Shown here: positions 55,366-64,000 of the stretch, one piece after another
Numbering within the stretch: the first letter of the stretch is position 1
Layout: every line of letters starts with the position of its first letter
NCBI GenBank assembly: GCA_001972305.1
Contig: BDDD01001622.1
Span: forward strand, 174,760-238,759
Reading direction: 5' to 3'
From: Cephalotus follicularis
Taxonomy: Eukaryota; Streptophyta; Magnoliopsida; Oxalidales; Cephalotaceae
DNA: 64,000 bases
Position numbers and translations under genes: made by a program
Notes under the pieces: model-generated
Seen by the model: the letters and a program-made list of their open reading frames with translations, nothing else
What the model was told of the DNA's origin: nothing
The model's database searches: none

Positions 55366-55675
55366 GTGAGTGTTTTGGCCCCCGTCAAGGCTTACCTTTT
55401 CTAGGAACATCTATATGAGTTGAACATGAGATGTACATACATATGAATTGTGAAAGTGAATGTTTTGACCCCCGTCAAGATTCACATTCATTGATTCATT
55501 GTGTGTTGGATGGTAGGTTAAACTTGACTAGATTGCATATGGCTTTTTGGCCCCCGTCAAGGTCATATGTACACTAGAGGCAAAAGCGATGATCGGCAAT
55601 CATGCTATTGCATGGTTGGCAAGAGTTTGCCTAACTACAAGATTCAGTACAGCGTTTTGGCCCCCGTCAAGGTTA
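55366..55675 (+). repeat. Four TTTTGGCCCCCGTCAAGG repeats
   Basis: Near-identical copies at 55371-55390, 55461-55480, 55543-55562 and 55653-55672 (starts 90, 82 and 110 bp apart) in unlike surroundings. Three are flanked by short complementary arms that differ between copies: GTGAG/CTTAC (one G-T pair), GTGAA/TTCAC and CATATG/CATATG. Confidence 0.85.
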
Positions 55676-55904
55676 TATTTAATATGTTGTAGGACACTGA
55701 TCCCCACTAGGAAATAAGATCCATGAGATTTGGATTGTTATTTCTCATCTCCCATAATATTTGAGGGTTATGGGATTCGTGTAAAACAGTGGGAGCCTGA
55801 GAGGAAAAACACCTAAAAGATTAAAGACCAAATCTGTATGGTTATAAACATTTAAATTGAATTTATCTGAATATTGTCTTTATTTTATATCTGAGGAAAT
55901 CGCA

Positions 55905-56800
55905 ATGACAAACCCCCTCGCTATAATTCTTGAGAAGAATTAGTTGATAGGTCCAAATTATGTGGACTTGCTACAGAATGTCAGAATAGTTCTGAATTCT
56001 GAGGACATAGAGTATGTCCTAGAGGCCCCTATGCCAGCACTACCTGTTGAAGATGCCTCAAATAAAGATCGTGCCATTTATAAGAAATGAGTGGCTGATG
56101 AAAAGAAAATCAGAAGCTACCTAATGGCATCGATGAGCATTGCCCTACAAATCCAGCATGAATCGATGCGAGATTCTAGGTAAATTCTCCTACATCTCCG
56201 AGTTATACAGAGAGACTAGTAGGAATGCTCGATTCCAGCTCACTACTAAGTTGTATGACACAAAAATGGCTGAAGGATCTTCTGTTAATGATCATGTGCT
56301 GAAGATGATCAATGCGATTGAATGCCTTGCTGCTCTTGGCATCATTCAGGATGTTGAACTAAGCACTGATCTGATCCTTCATTCGCTTCCACCTTCCTTC
56401 TCTTGTTTCATCACCAATTTTAACATGAATAGGATATCAGGTACTCTGGATGATCTTCTAAACATGCTGAGGGAAGCCGAAATGAACATGAATAAGGGCA
56501 AGGCACCAGTCATGATGGTAGGATCGTCCCGTAGGCCCAAAAGGAAGGACAAGTTCAACCTTGAGAAGGGGAAGACTAAACATGGGGCAATACCTCCATG
56601 ACAGGAATCTTTCAAACCAGCGAAAGCCAGACCACATAATCAGACAAACTAGCAAGATGTTGTTGCACCGAACATTGTGGCAAGAGTTTTACCTGCTGAG
56701 GAGTTTGCCTCGGATGCTCCTGCTAAGGGACCGTGCTTTCACTATGGGAAGCCAGGACATTGGAAAAGGAACTATGTGACATTCCTTCGATCAATTGGAA
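55905..56800 (+). pseudogene. Angela gag and zinc knuckle (B)
   Basis: The start at 55905 gives MTNPLAIILEKN, then a stop. The frame continues LIGPNYVDLLQNVRIVLNS and then shifts. The clean piece is 56140-56601, with SELYRETSRNARFQLTTKLY, DTKMAEGSSVNDHVLKMINA and LPPSFSCFITNFNMNRISGT. After another break the zinc knuckle is CFHYGKPGHWKRNY, with two cysteines changed to tyrosine against the CCHC pattern of Angela A, so zinc binding is lost. Confidence 0.85.
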
Positions 56801-56829
56801 AATGTATGCCCTATTTGTCTTATATATAG

Positions 56830-57123
56830 GTGAATATGAATATTTCTGACTCATCTTCAAGGATTTTAGACAGCGGATGTGGTACTCACATGTGTTCTAA
56901 TTTAAAGGCCCTCACGGACAGAAGAAACCTTGAGAAGGGTGAGGGAAATCTACGACTTGTGGATGGATCCGTCATTGAAGCCATAGCTATAGGATTAGTT
57001 TATATTTTGTTGCCTTCGAGCCAGAGTTTAGAACTCAAACATTGTGTTTATTTGCCTCACATTTTGTGAAATATTATTTCTATTCCAGCATTAGATGCTG
57101 AAGGTTTTCATATTATTTTTTAA
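56830..57123 (+). pseudogene. Angela protease (B)
   Basis: Encodes MNMNISDSSSRILDSGCGTH, with the D-S-G active site of a Copia aspartic protease, and continues LRLVDGSVIEAIAIGLVYIL. The frame stops at 57067-57069 (after LPHIL), and the next residues read in-frame through further stops (TAA at 57121). Confidence 0.82.
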
Positions 57124-57153
57124 GACAAGTGTTGTTCTATTTTATTTAATAAT

Positions 57154-57878
57154 ATGATTTATGCAAAATATTTCCTTCATGATGAATTATATATATTGAG
57201 TAAACATGAGACTTTTCTCAATATGAAAAAAGACAATAAAACAAAGAGAGATGAAGTTAATCAATCCTACCTATGGCATTACAGACTTGGTCATATAAGT
57301 GAGAAAAGAGTCCGCAGGTTGATCTCGGATGGATACTTTGATTTTTCAACGTATCAACCGCTTCCAACTTGTGAACCCTGTCTTAAAGGTAAAATGACCA
57401 AATCTCCCTTAACAGGGAAAGGGGAAAGGACCCCAGAACTGCAAGGTCTAGTACATATTGTTGTATGTGGACCAATGACAGTTGATGCTCGAGGTGGATA
57501 TTCCTACTTCATAACCTTTACGGATGATCATTCTCGTTTTGGTTATTTGTACCTTATGCGGCACAAATTTAAAGCCTTTGAAAAGTTCAAAGAATTAAGA
57601 CATGAAGTACAGAAATAGACTGCTAAAAGTCTGAAAACTCTTTGATCAGATCGAGGTGGTGAGTATCTCTCCACCGAGTTTTTAACTTATCTCAAAGATA
57701 ATGGGATTATCTCTCAGTGGATGCCTCCGACAACACCACATCAAAATGGTGTGTCTGAAAGGAGAAATCGCACTTTGCTTGACATGGTGCGTAGCATGAT
57801 GAGTGATGCTGAACTTCCATTGTCTTTCTGGGGTTATGCTTTAGAGACTATTGTTCCCTTATTGAACATGACTCCAAC
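57154..57878 (+). pseudogene. Angela integrase (B)
   Basis: GAG-pre-integrase zinc region (HYRLGHISEKRVRR and CEPCLKGKM). The integrase core reads LVHIVVCGPMTVDARGGYSY, where the first catalytic Asp of HTDVCGPM is valine. A stop follows EVQK (57618), then SDRGGEYLSTEF (second Asp) and GVSERRNRTLLDMVRSMMS (Glu). It is interrupted at MTPT by the Cassandra element at 57879 and continues after it (KSSPKTPYEIWNGKKPNLSY). Confidence 0.88.
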
Positions 57879-58285
57879 TGTAACGACCCGATCCTTAACC
57901 AAATGAGAAATTGTCCCCTTTTGTCCCAAGCAGAACATATAGCACCCATACATCTGCGTTTTCACGTGGGCCATCACAGTTTTGTCCTACTTGATGGATT
58001 GGTCAGACTTCCCTGGAGGTCACACATCCTAGTTTTTCCCTGAGTGTAGCACGCTTAACCTTGGAGTTTCCACTAACTCCTCAGTCAATCAATCAAAAGG
58101 CGCCTCATATAATTAGGTTCAAGGATCATTTCTTATATAGCACAGCCATACTTTTCCCCTTTTCGATGGGTCTGGTCCATTCCTGTCACAAAGGGCGGCT
58201 CCTTCTCATGGATAGCCCATTCCTTTTGGCGGCTTATCTCATGGATAGCCCTTTCCTCTTTGCCCACTCTTAGTGGGGTGTCACA
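57879..58285 (-). repeat. Cassandra LTR (3' in element orientation)
   Basis: Ends TGTAACGACCCG and GGGGTGTCACA on the plus strand. The 5S-like region is at about 58006-58073 on the minus strand. A short duplication GGATAGCCC/TTTCCTCTT near 58210-58260 is also in the other LTR. Confidence 0.92.
58006..58073 (-). other. 5S rRNA-like promoter segment, copy 1
   Basis: The minus strand reads ACTCCAAGGTTAAGCGTGCT, then CTAGGATGTGTGACCTCC and AGGGAAGTC. This parallels 5S rRNA with its internal RNA polymerase III boxes (GTTAAGCGTGCT as box A, GGATGGGTGACCTCC as box C; one change in box C here). It is not a complete 5S gene. Confidence 0.9.
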
Positions 58286-58345
58286 GGCCCACCAGCTTCC
58301 ATCAAGTTTGTCCCCGAATCACATCTACTAGAGGGGGTCCGTCTC

Positions 58346-58357
58346 TGATACCAATTG
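58346..58357 (-). other. Primer-binding site of Cassandra
   Basis: Plus-strand TCTGATACCA at the edge of the right LTR; the minus strand reads TGGTATCAGAGA, methionine tRNA type. It sets the element's minus orientation. Confidence 0.82.
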
Positions 58358-58763
58358 CAACGACCCGATCCTGAATAACATGAGAAGTTGTCCGCTTTTG
58401 TCCCACGCAGAACATACAATGCCCATACATCTGCGTTTCCACGTGGGCCATCACGGTTTTGTCCTACTTTATGGATTGGTCAAACTTCCTAGGAGGTCAC
58501 CCATCTTGGTTTTGCCCTGAGCGTAGCACGCTTAACCTTGGAGTTTCCACTAACTCCTCAGTCAATCCATCAAAAGGTGCCTCATATGATTAGGTTCAAG
58601 GATCATTTCTTATATAGCACAGCCATACTTTTCCCCTTTTTGATGGGTCCGGTCCAATCCTGTCACAAAGGGCGACTCCATCTCATGGATAGCCCTTTCC
58701 TCTTGGTGGCTTCATCTCATGGATAGCCATTTCCTCTTTGCCCACTCTTAGTGGGGTGTCACA
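58356..58763 (-). repeat. Cassandra LTR (5' in element orientation)
   Basis: Starts TGCAACGACCCG (one change from TGTAACG) and ends GGGGTGTCACA. It is collinear with the other LTR with scattered substitutions. The 5S-like segment is at about 58484-58550 on the minus strand, with box C reading GATGGGTGACCTCC, intact in this copy. Confidence 0.92.
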
Positions 58764-58768
58764 CCAAC

Positions 58769-60403
58769 CAAATCTTCTCCCAAGACCCCATATGAGATAT
58801 GGAATGGGAAGAAACCCAATCTTAGTTACCTAAGAATATGGGGATGCCCTGCATATGTTAAGCATGCAGCAGCAGATAAATTGGAATTAAGGTCCATTAA
58901 ATGTATACTTATGGGATATCCTAAAGAAACACGAGGATATTACTTCTATTATCCACCTGACAACAAATTGTTTGTAGCCAGGCACGCTAATTTTCTTCAG
59001 AAGGACTTCCTATTGTAAGACATTAGTGGGAGTATGATAGAACTAGATGAATGATCTAAAGAACCACAAGTTGAGGACCTTTCCAATCCTGTTCAAATTG
59101 ATGTTCCTGAAATGTCAGCTACCACAGACATACACTACCCGATTACTCAGGGAACCTGAGAGATACTGTGGTAGTTTTCTCATTGAAGGTACCCAAGAGG
59201 TAAATTTCATGAATGATGATCCGGTAAGCAACAAAGAAGCCATATGTGATATGGACTCGGAGAAATGGCTCACAGCCATGAATTCCAAAATGGAATCCAT
59301 GTACTCCAATAAAGTTTGGGATCTAGTGGATGCACCCGAAGGGATTAAACCCTTAGGTTACAAATGGATTTTCAAAAGGAAACTTGGAGACGATGGGAAG
59401 GTGAAGACCTTCAAAGCTAGACTTGTAGCCAAAGGTTACAATCAATGGGAAGGGATTCATTATGAGGAAACTTTCTCTCTCGTAGCCATGCTTAAATCCA
59501 TTCGGATTTTACTTGTTATAGCTGCACATTTTGACTATGAGATATGGAAAATGGATGTGAAAACTGCTTTTCTCAATGGAAACATTGATGAAGATATTTA
59601 TATGACTCAAGCTGAGGGTTTCATATCCACTAGTGAGGACCAGAAAGTGTGTAAGCTTCAGAAGTCCGTTTGTGGACTAAAAGCAAGCTTTGAGAAGTTG
59701 GAACATCCGATACGATGAGACAATCAAAGAGTTTGATTTCATTAAGAATCGAGATGAACCATGTGTGTATAAAAAGGTTAGTGGGAGCTCCGTGACTTTC
59801 CTGGTCTTGTACATTGATGACATACTCCTTCTAGGAAATGATGTGATCATGTTGTCGAACGTAAAGGCTTTGTTATCTATAGTTTTCTCCTTGAAAGACT
59901 TGGGAGAAGCTTCCTATATCCTTGGAAACAAGGTCTATAGAGATACATCAAAAAGGATGATAGGGTTGCCCCAATTTTTGTACATTGACAGAGTGCTTAA
60001 GCGGTTTAGTATGGAAAATTCCAAGAAATGTTATTTGCCTCTATGTCATGGAATTTCACTTTCTAAGTAGATGTCTCCTAAGACAGCTGAAGAGAAATAG
60101 AGGATGATGCACATTCCATATGCTTCAGCAATTGGAAGCGTCATGTATGCTATGCTTTGCACTAGACCAGATATCGCCTATGTTGTAAGTGTTACAAGCA
60201 GATATCAGTCAGATCCATGTGAGAGTCACTGGAAGGCTGTCAAAGATATCCTCAAGTTCCTTAATAGGACTAAGCATTTATTCTTGATGTATGGAGGAAA
60301 AGGTTTGAAGATTGAGGGTTTTACTGACTCTAATTTTCAGACAGATGTGGATGATTCAAAATCAACATCGGGGTTTGTGTTCACCTTAAATGGTGAGCAA
60401 TGA
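58769..60403 (+). pseudogene. Angela integrase end and reverse transcriptase (B)
   Basis: After Cassandra: integrase C-terminus (YLRIWGCPAYVKH, MGYPKETRGYYFYYPPDNKL). Then RT at 59047-59718 with GYKWIFKRKLGDDGKVKTFK, YEETFSLVAMLKSIRILL and WKMDVKTAFLNGNIDEDIYM. A frameshift at about 59690 (VCGLKAS/SWNIRYDET) leads to the catalytic LVLYIDDILLLG (YIDD at 59810-59821). A stop after HGISLSK (60068) and others precede the block PYASAIGSVMYAMLCTRPDI, which ends in TSGFVFTLNGEQ. Confidence 0.88.
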
Positions 60404-60441
60404 GCTGGAAGAGTTCTAAGAAGCCTAGCACTGCGGATTAA

Positions 60442-60771
60442 GTGACTGAAGCTGAATACATTGCGGCATCGGAAGCTGCCAAGGAAGGTGTATGGATGAA
60501 GAAGTTCATTGAAGATTTGAGTGTTGTTCCTGACTTTGAAGATCCAATATCTTTGTACTGTGATAACAATGGAGCGATAGCTCAATCCAAGGAGCCTAGA
60601 TCGCACTCAAAGTCTAAACACATTCTTAGGCATTTTCACCTTATACTTGAGATCGTTGATCGTGGAGATATAAAAGTGGAACGAGTTCCATGTGAAGAAA
60701 ATATTGCAGACTCGCTTACTAAGGCACTTCCAAAGGCGGTCTTTGACAGACACCTTGATGCTATGGTGTGA
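60442..60771 (+). pseudogene. Angela RNase H (B)
   Basis: RNase H end of the polyprotein: TEAEYIAASEAAKEGVWMKK (catalytic Glu), ISLYCDNNGAIAQSKEPRSH (Asp in YCDN intact) and CEENIADSLTKALPKAVFDR. It ends LDAMV and TGA. It is out of frame with the preceding piece because of a stop/shift around SWKSSKK (60400-60440). Confidence 0.88.
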
Positions 60772-60799
60772 GACACTATGGCAACTGGCTTTAGCACTT

Positions 60800-60809
60800 A
60801 GTGGGAGAT
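60800..60809 (+). other. Polypurine tract of Angela B
   Basis: AGTGGGAGAT immediately before and overlapping the first T of the 3' LTR start TGTTAGAG at 60810. Confidence 0.8.
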
Positions 60810-62601
60810 TGTTAGAGATGAAGTGATGTGAGCCAGTGTCGAGCTTGTATTTACTTTATTTTGTATAAACGATTTATAAATTCAATAAAGTTGTTTATGT
60901 TTTATCAATGGCTATGAGTTCGTTTCATTAATACATGCTTTATTAATTGTAAATGAATGTCTTGGAATAAGGTTAGAGAACCAAGTTCATGATGAGATTA
61001 TGATGTGAGAGTTGGAATCTTAGTGCACTTTATTTTTAATCTTCCTGGTCATAGGATTGACACTCAAGGCATGCTCAATATGGATAGACCAGCACATACT
61101 GTCAAATCGGTAAGCAAAGGGTGACTGATCTCACACTCACTCGCATGGATGTTCCTATGACAACTATGTGCGTCCTCATTTAAAGAGTTCATTGAAGGTG
61201 ACTATTGATAGAATATCTGTATGGAGTTTTACTTACATGTCAGACAGAATTCTAGTTTTACAACAGTGCATGTGGTCCTTGGACATGAGCCGTCACTGGA
61301 TGTCTTGTGCATAGGGCGCTGTGTTTTGATGATGCTTAAATATATATTCTATGAAGTGTATACAGGCATTAGTTGCACATAGTACGCTTATGTATGGAGG
61401 CATATGAACTGGCAACACTTAATTCATTGCTTCTAGTAAAAGAAGATTATGCTCAGGAAGATTTTCGTTACCGATTGAACGTCTGGCCAGGCTAGCCACG
61501 ATATCAAGAGTGTGATATCATTGGTTGAATATTAGAGGGGCACCTCTAATATTATTTAGGCTGATGAAAGATAGTCACGAAGCTAAAGATTAATTTATTA
61601 GGGTCTGACATAATTCATACTCTAGATTTAATTAGAGCATTGTCAATTGAAGGACTATAAGTGCATGTACCCGTAAAAAGTGGTTCGCAGATTATTCATA
61701 TTACCTGGTGGTAGTTATGCATTGCTAGATGTCGATGTCGACCAGTAGGATGCCCGAGATTAAATTGATAAATTAATTTTGGAAGAAAAGAATTAAAAAA
61801 GTTTTAATTCGAAATGTCCAAGCGAATATTTTTATGTGATAATAAATATTTAATTGGATAATTGTGAGCGTCACAATTTTAATCCTACGGTCAGCGTAAT
61901 AGTGAACCCTTAGGGTCACACACAATACGGGCTAATATTTCCAACACATGATGAGAGAAAAATAATTCGAATGCTATCTCCTAATTATATTTAATGAGAT
62001 TAAATATATAAATATATTTAGTGAGATTAAATATATAAATATAGTTAATGAGATTAATTATATTAAAGAAAGAAAGAAATTTAAAAGGAAAGGGATTCGT
62101 TTTAAGTAAGAGGCTTGTTGAATTAGAAGGTTGTGTTTAAGTGGAATTAGTTTAGCAGCTAATATATAAACACATCTCTCTATTCACAATTAAGTTGTTG
62201 CTCTATTTTACAAAACCCTAGCCACCCTCTCTCTTTCTCTCTCTCATATAAATAATCAAGTGTTGATAGCTTGCGAAGCAATTGTGTTAAAGATTGAAGC
62301 TTGGTGTGGATACCTTGGAGGCTTTCTATTCTTGGAAGCTAAAACAGTTTCATACATTCAACAAGTAGTTGTGCTTTTGGAAGAAAGAAGACACATAGGA
62401 AGAAGGAAGGAGCCATTCCATTCATGTGAGTAATTATGCCTGCTCCTCCCTATTTATTTATATCTAACTATATATGTATGCTCAAAAGATCCTGGAAACG
62501 AACCATATGGCTCTATATTAATGAGATGATCACACAATATATGTTTTAGGGTTTTATGCATATAAATATTTTATTGCCTAAATCGCCATAAGATTCCAAC
62601 A
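60810..62601 (+). repeat. 3' LTR of Angela B
   Basis: 1792 bp, TGTTAGAGATGAAGTGATGTG to GATTCCAACA. It is collinear with 52377-54193, with many substitutions and small indels. Confidence 0.92.
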
Positions 62602-62751
62602 ACTACAACTACCATTCCAAGTGCTACCCTTGATCATTACGCCCCAATTTTGAGTTATTGAGGTCCTCAATGCATCTTTAGTGTGAAACTTGTATCCGTT
62701 TATGACATAGCCCTTCCACGACCTCACTTTTGTGGCAGGTGCACTTGCTAA
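62602..62751 (-). pseudogene. CACTA DUF4216 domain, N-terminal half
   Basis: The minus strand encodes APATKVRSWKGYVINGYKF, then HTKDALRTSITQNWGVMIKG and STWNGSC, the start of DUF4216. It continues in frame into SDFYGALVDV at 52376 if Angela B is removed. Upstream it is cut by LTR F at 62752. Confidence 0.85.
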
Positions 62752-62894
62752 TGTTGACGTTTAAGTCTCAATCCTTGTTTTGATGATAACATATTTGCAT
62801 CTAACTAAGTTGCTTGATGTGCAAGGAATTACAAGTTGAATATCAAAGTCTAAAAACCAATCTGCAGAAAAAGAAGTCAACTCCTTTCTAAATA

Positions 62895-63490
62895 GCGTCG
62901 ACGCCTTTGTACAAAATGAACTGCAAAGAAAACATCTACCTCCCAGTTATAGCATCGACGTCCGTACAAAAAGAAGTCGACTACTTCCAGAAGACGTCGA
63001 CTACATTCAAGAAGACATCGACTACTTCAGTGAACACATCGACGCGTTTAGTCATTTTTCAAGACAGAAGCTACTGTATGAATTTGCACTCAAAGACATC
63101 GATCCTCAACCAAAAGACATCGACGTCCAAGTAAAAGACATCGACATCTTTATATAGAGATCGACGACATTTTCAACATTCCCAGAAAAAGCATCGACTC
63201 CAAGGAAAGAGATCGAGGCGACATTCAACCTGGAGTTTCCCAGAAAAGACATCGACGCCTTTCAAAAAGAAGTCGACGCCTTTTCAAATGGACAACACCC
63301 GGGAAAGCTGGAACGGCTAGTTCAACCACTTCCAACGGCTACCAAGTAAAAGACATCGACTCCTTTGGAAAAGAAGTCGACGCCTTTTCAAGAGAACAAG
63401 AATCGAGAAAGCTGGAACGGCTAGTTTAACCACTTATAACGGCTATCAACCAAAAGACATCGACGCCTTTGGTAAAGAAGTCGACGTCTT
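62895..63490. repeat. Long TCGAC motif array in LTR F
   Basis: About 18 motifs. Core starts include 62955, 62977, 62997, 63018 and 63039 (22, 20, 21, 21); 63099, 63120, 63141 and 63161 (21, 21, 20); 63252 and 63273 (21); 63356 and 63377 (21); and 63460 and 63481 (21). Typical text is AAAGACATCGACGCCTTT followed by AAAGAAGTCGACGCC. Confidence 0.9.
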
Positions 63491-63500
63491 TGTTCCAGCA
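63302..63500. repeat. Tandem duplication with AACGGCTA in LTR F
   Basis: Two units of about 100 bp, each reading GAAAGCTGGAACGGCTAGTT, then an AACGGCTA copy, then one 21-bp motif pair. Confidence 0.85.
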
Positions 63501-63592
63501 GAGATAAATCCAACAAATGCAACTCACATTCTTTAATCAAAAGCTTCCACAATTTAAGCAACGGCTATAAACCTTTTCAGGATATAAAAGGA

Positions 63593-63599
63593 AGCAAGA
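63593..63599 (+). promoter_or_regulatory. TATA-like box of LTR F
   Basis: TATAAAA about 108 bp after the last TCGAC core start-to-end boundary (63485). Inferred promoter. Confidence 0.5.
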
Positions 63600-64000
63600 A
63601 ACCTCAGAAGAAATACAATCAAGAACTACTACAATTCAGAATCAACTACATCAATCACACTACATCAAGAAAAATCAAATTCAAGCTATCTAGTGTGCCA
63701 AAAGCTCAAAGTGCTCTACATTGTTCAACAAAGCTTCTAAGCTTCTTTCTTTGAGTGTAACTGAGTGTTTCTTTTTTGTGAGATATACTTATTCACATCA
63801 ACCTATTCAAGAGGTTATTGTAAACACTTTTCATATTACTTGTAAAAGAGGAGAATCCTCTAAGGCTTTGAGGTCAAAATCTTGTGATTGAGGTCAATCA
63901 CGAAATTGTGAGGTGTAACGATTTGCTGCCTTAATCAAATCGAGATAGTGGAAACTCAAGGAGCTCCCTTGGGAAAAGTGGACGTAGGCAAGAGTTAGCC

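Larger units (their letters stand above)
54211..55904 (+). other. Leader of Angela B
   Basis: Untranslated leader of about 1.7 kb. In order: a TCGAC array (54325-54570), text shared with the Angela A leader (ATGGTATGGCTATGGACTTG near 54690), an (AAT)n microsatellite (55204-55245), four copies of TTTTGGCCCCCGTCAAGG (55371-55672), and the shared CCCCACTAGGAAATAAGATC near 55701. No gene is visible. Confidence 0.75.
57879..58763 (-). mobile_element. Cassandra-type TRIM retrotransposon
   Basis: An 885-bp insertion in the Angela B integrase region with a perfect target duplication CCAAC (57874-57878 and 58764-58768). It has two LTRs of about 407 bp (57879-58285 and 58356-58763) around only 70 bp of internal sequence. 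A minus-strand primer-binding site TGGTATCAGAGA lies next to the right LTR. It has no coding capacity, so it is a terminal-repeat retrotransposon in miniature that would need enzymes from other elements. The LTRs hold 5S rRNA-like sequence, which defines the Cassandra family. Confidence 0.93.
52377..62601 (+). mobile_element. Angela-type Ty1/Copia element B
   Basis: Complete element with two LTRs (52377-54193 and 60810-62601), primer-binding site, leader, gag, protease, integrase, RT, RNase H and polypurine tract. A target duplication is seen as ACTAT (52372-52376) and ACTAC (62602-62606), one base different. It is inserted in the DUF4216 exon of the CACTA element. The coding region has many stops and is split by a Cassandra TRIM. 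Many LTR differences suggest an old insertion. Confidence 0.9.
45824..62751 (-). mobile_element. CACTA (En/Spm) transposon, interrupted
   Basis: DNA transposon with a CACTACTAAAAAA terminus at 45824, a 3-bp TAC flank (45821-45823), GC-rich subterminal repeats, and minus-strand coding pieces including DUF4216. It is interrupted by LTR material (48454-52218) and by Angela B (52377-62601). At 62752 a further LTR is inserted, and the opposite end is beyond the window. The visible terminus is the end downstream of the transposase genes. Confidence 0.8.
62752..64000 (+). repeat. LTR F (runs off the right edge)
   Basis: Starts TGTTGACGTTTAAGTCTCAA within CACTA coding sequence; left flank GCTAA. It contains a dense TCGAC array, a 102-bp tandem duplication, a TATA-like box (63593-63599) and a sequence with TTGAGGTCAA repeats near 63860-63900. 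Its end and any internal region are outside the window, so orientation rests on the TATA position. It is probably a Copia LTR, but the lineage is not determined. Confidence 0.65.

Noticed and set aside
58006-58550. Two 5S rRNA genes
   Set aside because: Only the internal promoter part is 5S-like, and it lies in the LTRs of a Cassandra TRIM with target duplication and primer site. No complete 5S gene is present.
62895-63490. CRISPR-like array of short repeats
   Set aside because: The repeats are degenerate palindromes with 20-21 bp between cores, with no unique spacers of fixed size. The context is plant retrotransposons without cas genes.

Overview
The window is repetitive plant DNA, almost certainly from a flowering plant with a large genome. 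I found no host gene, tRNA or rRNA gene. Apart from a 25-base gap and a short segment of unknown origin beside it, nearly everything can be assigned to transposable elements inserted into one another: Tekay-type Ty3/Gypsy chromoviruses, an Athila-like Ty3/Gypsy family, Angela-type Ty1/Copia elements, a CACTA (En/Spm) DNA transposon, a Cassandra TRIM carrying a 5S rRNA-like segment, and several lone LTRs. All protein-coding parts are broken by stops, frameshifts, deletions or insertions. The species cannot be named from the sequence.

Left part (1-40769). A minus-strand Tekay element (1-6645, running off the left edge) sits in the start of a plus-strand Athila-like LTR (6646-8171 plus 40692-40769). 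That LTR is split by a plus-strand Angela element (8172-40691). The Angela 5' LTR is split by a Tekay LTR (10112-10808 plus 26804-about 27850). That LTR is split, with a TGGAA target duplication, by a minus-strand Athila-like element (10809-26803). That element in turn holds a plus-strand Tekay element (15986-24116). An 1875-bp tandem duplication (12637-16386) covers the Athila/Tekay junction. The Angela polyprotein is further split by two solo LTRs (31570-34015 and 34835-37425), both with target duplications.

Right part (40770-64000). The Athila-like LTR lies in the gag of a minus-strand Ty3/Gypsy element (LTR 41360-43456), which lies in an older LTR (43457-45174) next to a related LTR (45175-45823). 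A minus-strand CACTA element starts at 45824. It is interrupted by LTR material (48454-52218), by a second Angela element (52377-62601, carrying Cassandra at 57879-58763), and by another LTR from 62752 to the window end. DUF4216 coding halves on either side of the Angela element are in the same frame.

The most striking feature is unrelated to coding. TCGAC-core motifs (for example AAAGACGTCGACGTCTTT) occur in phased pairs and arrays, usually with 20-21 bp between cores. They are found in Tekay LTRs, Athila-like LTRs, an Angela leader and an unrelated LTR at the right end. In one Tekay LTR the motif has changed to a CAGTCGACTGG/AGCCGACTGG type while the spacing is kept. In three LTRs the array ends about 95-115 bp before a TATA-like box. 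This looks like a cis-element architecture shared across transposon superfamilies and is my main candidate for something undescribed.
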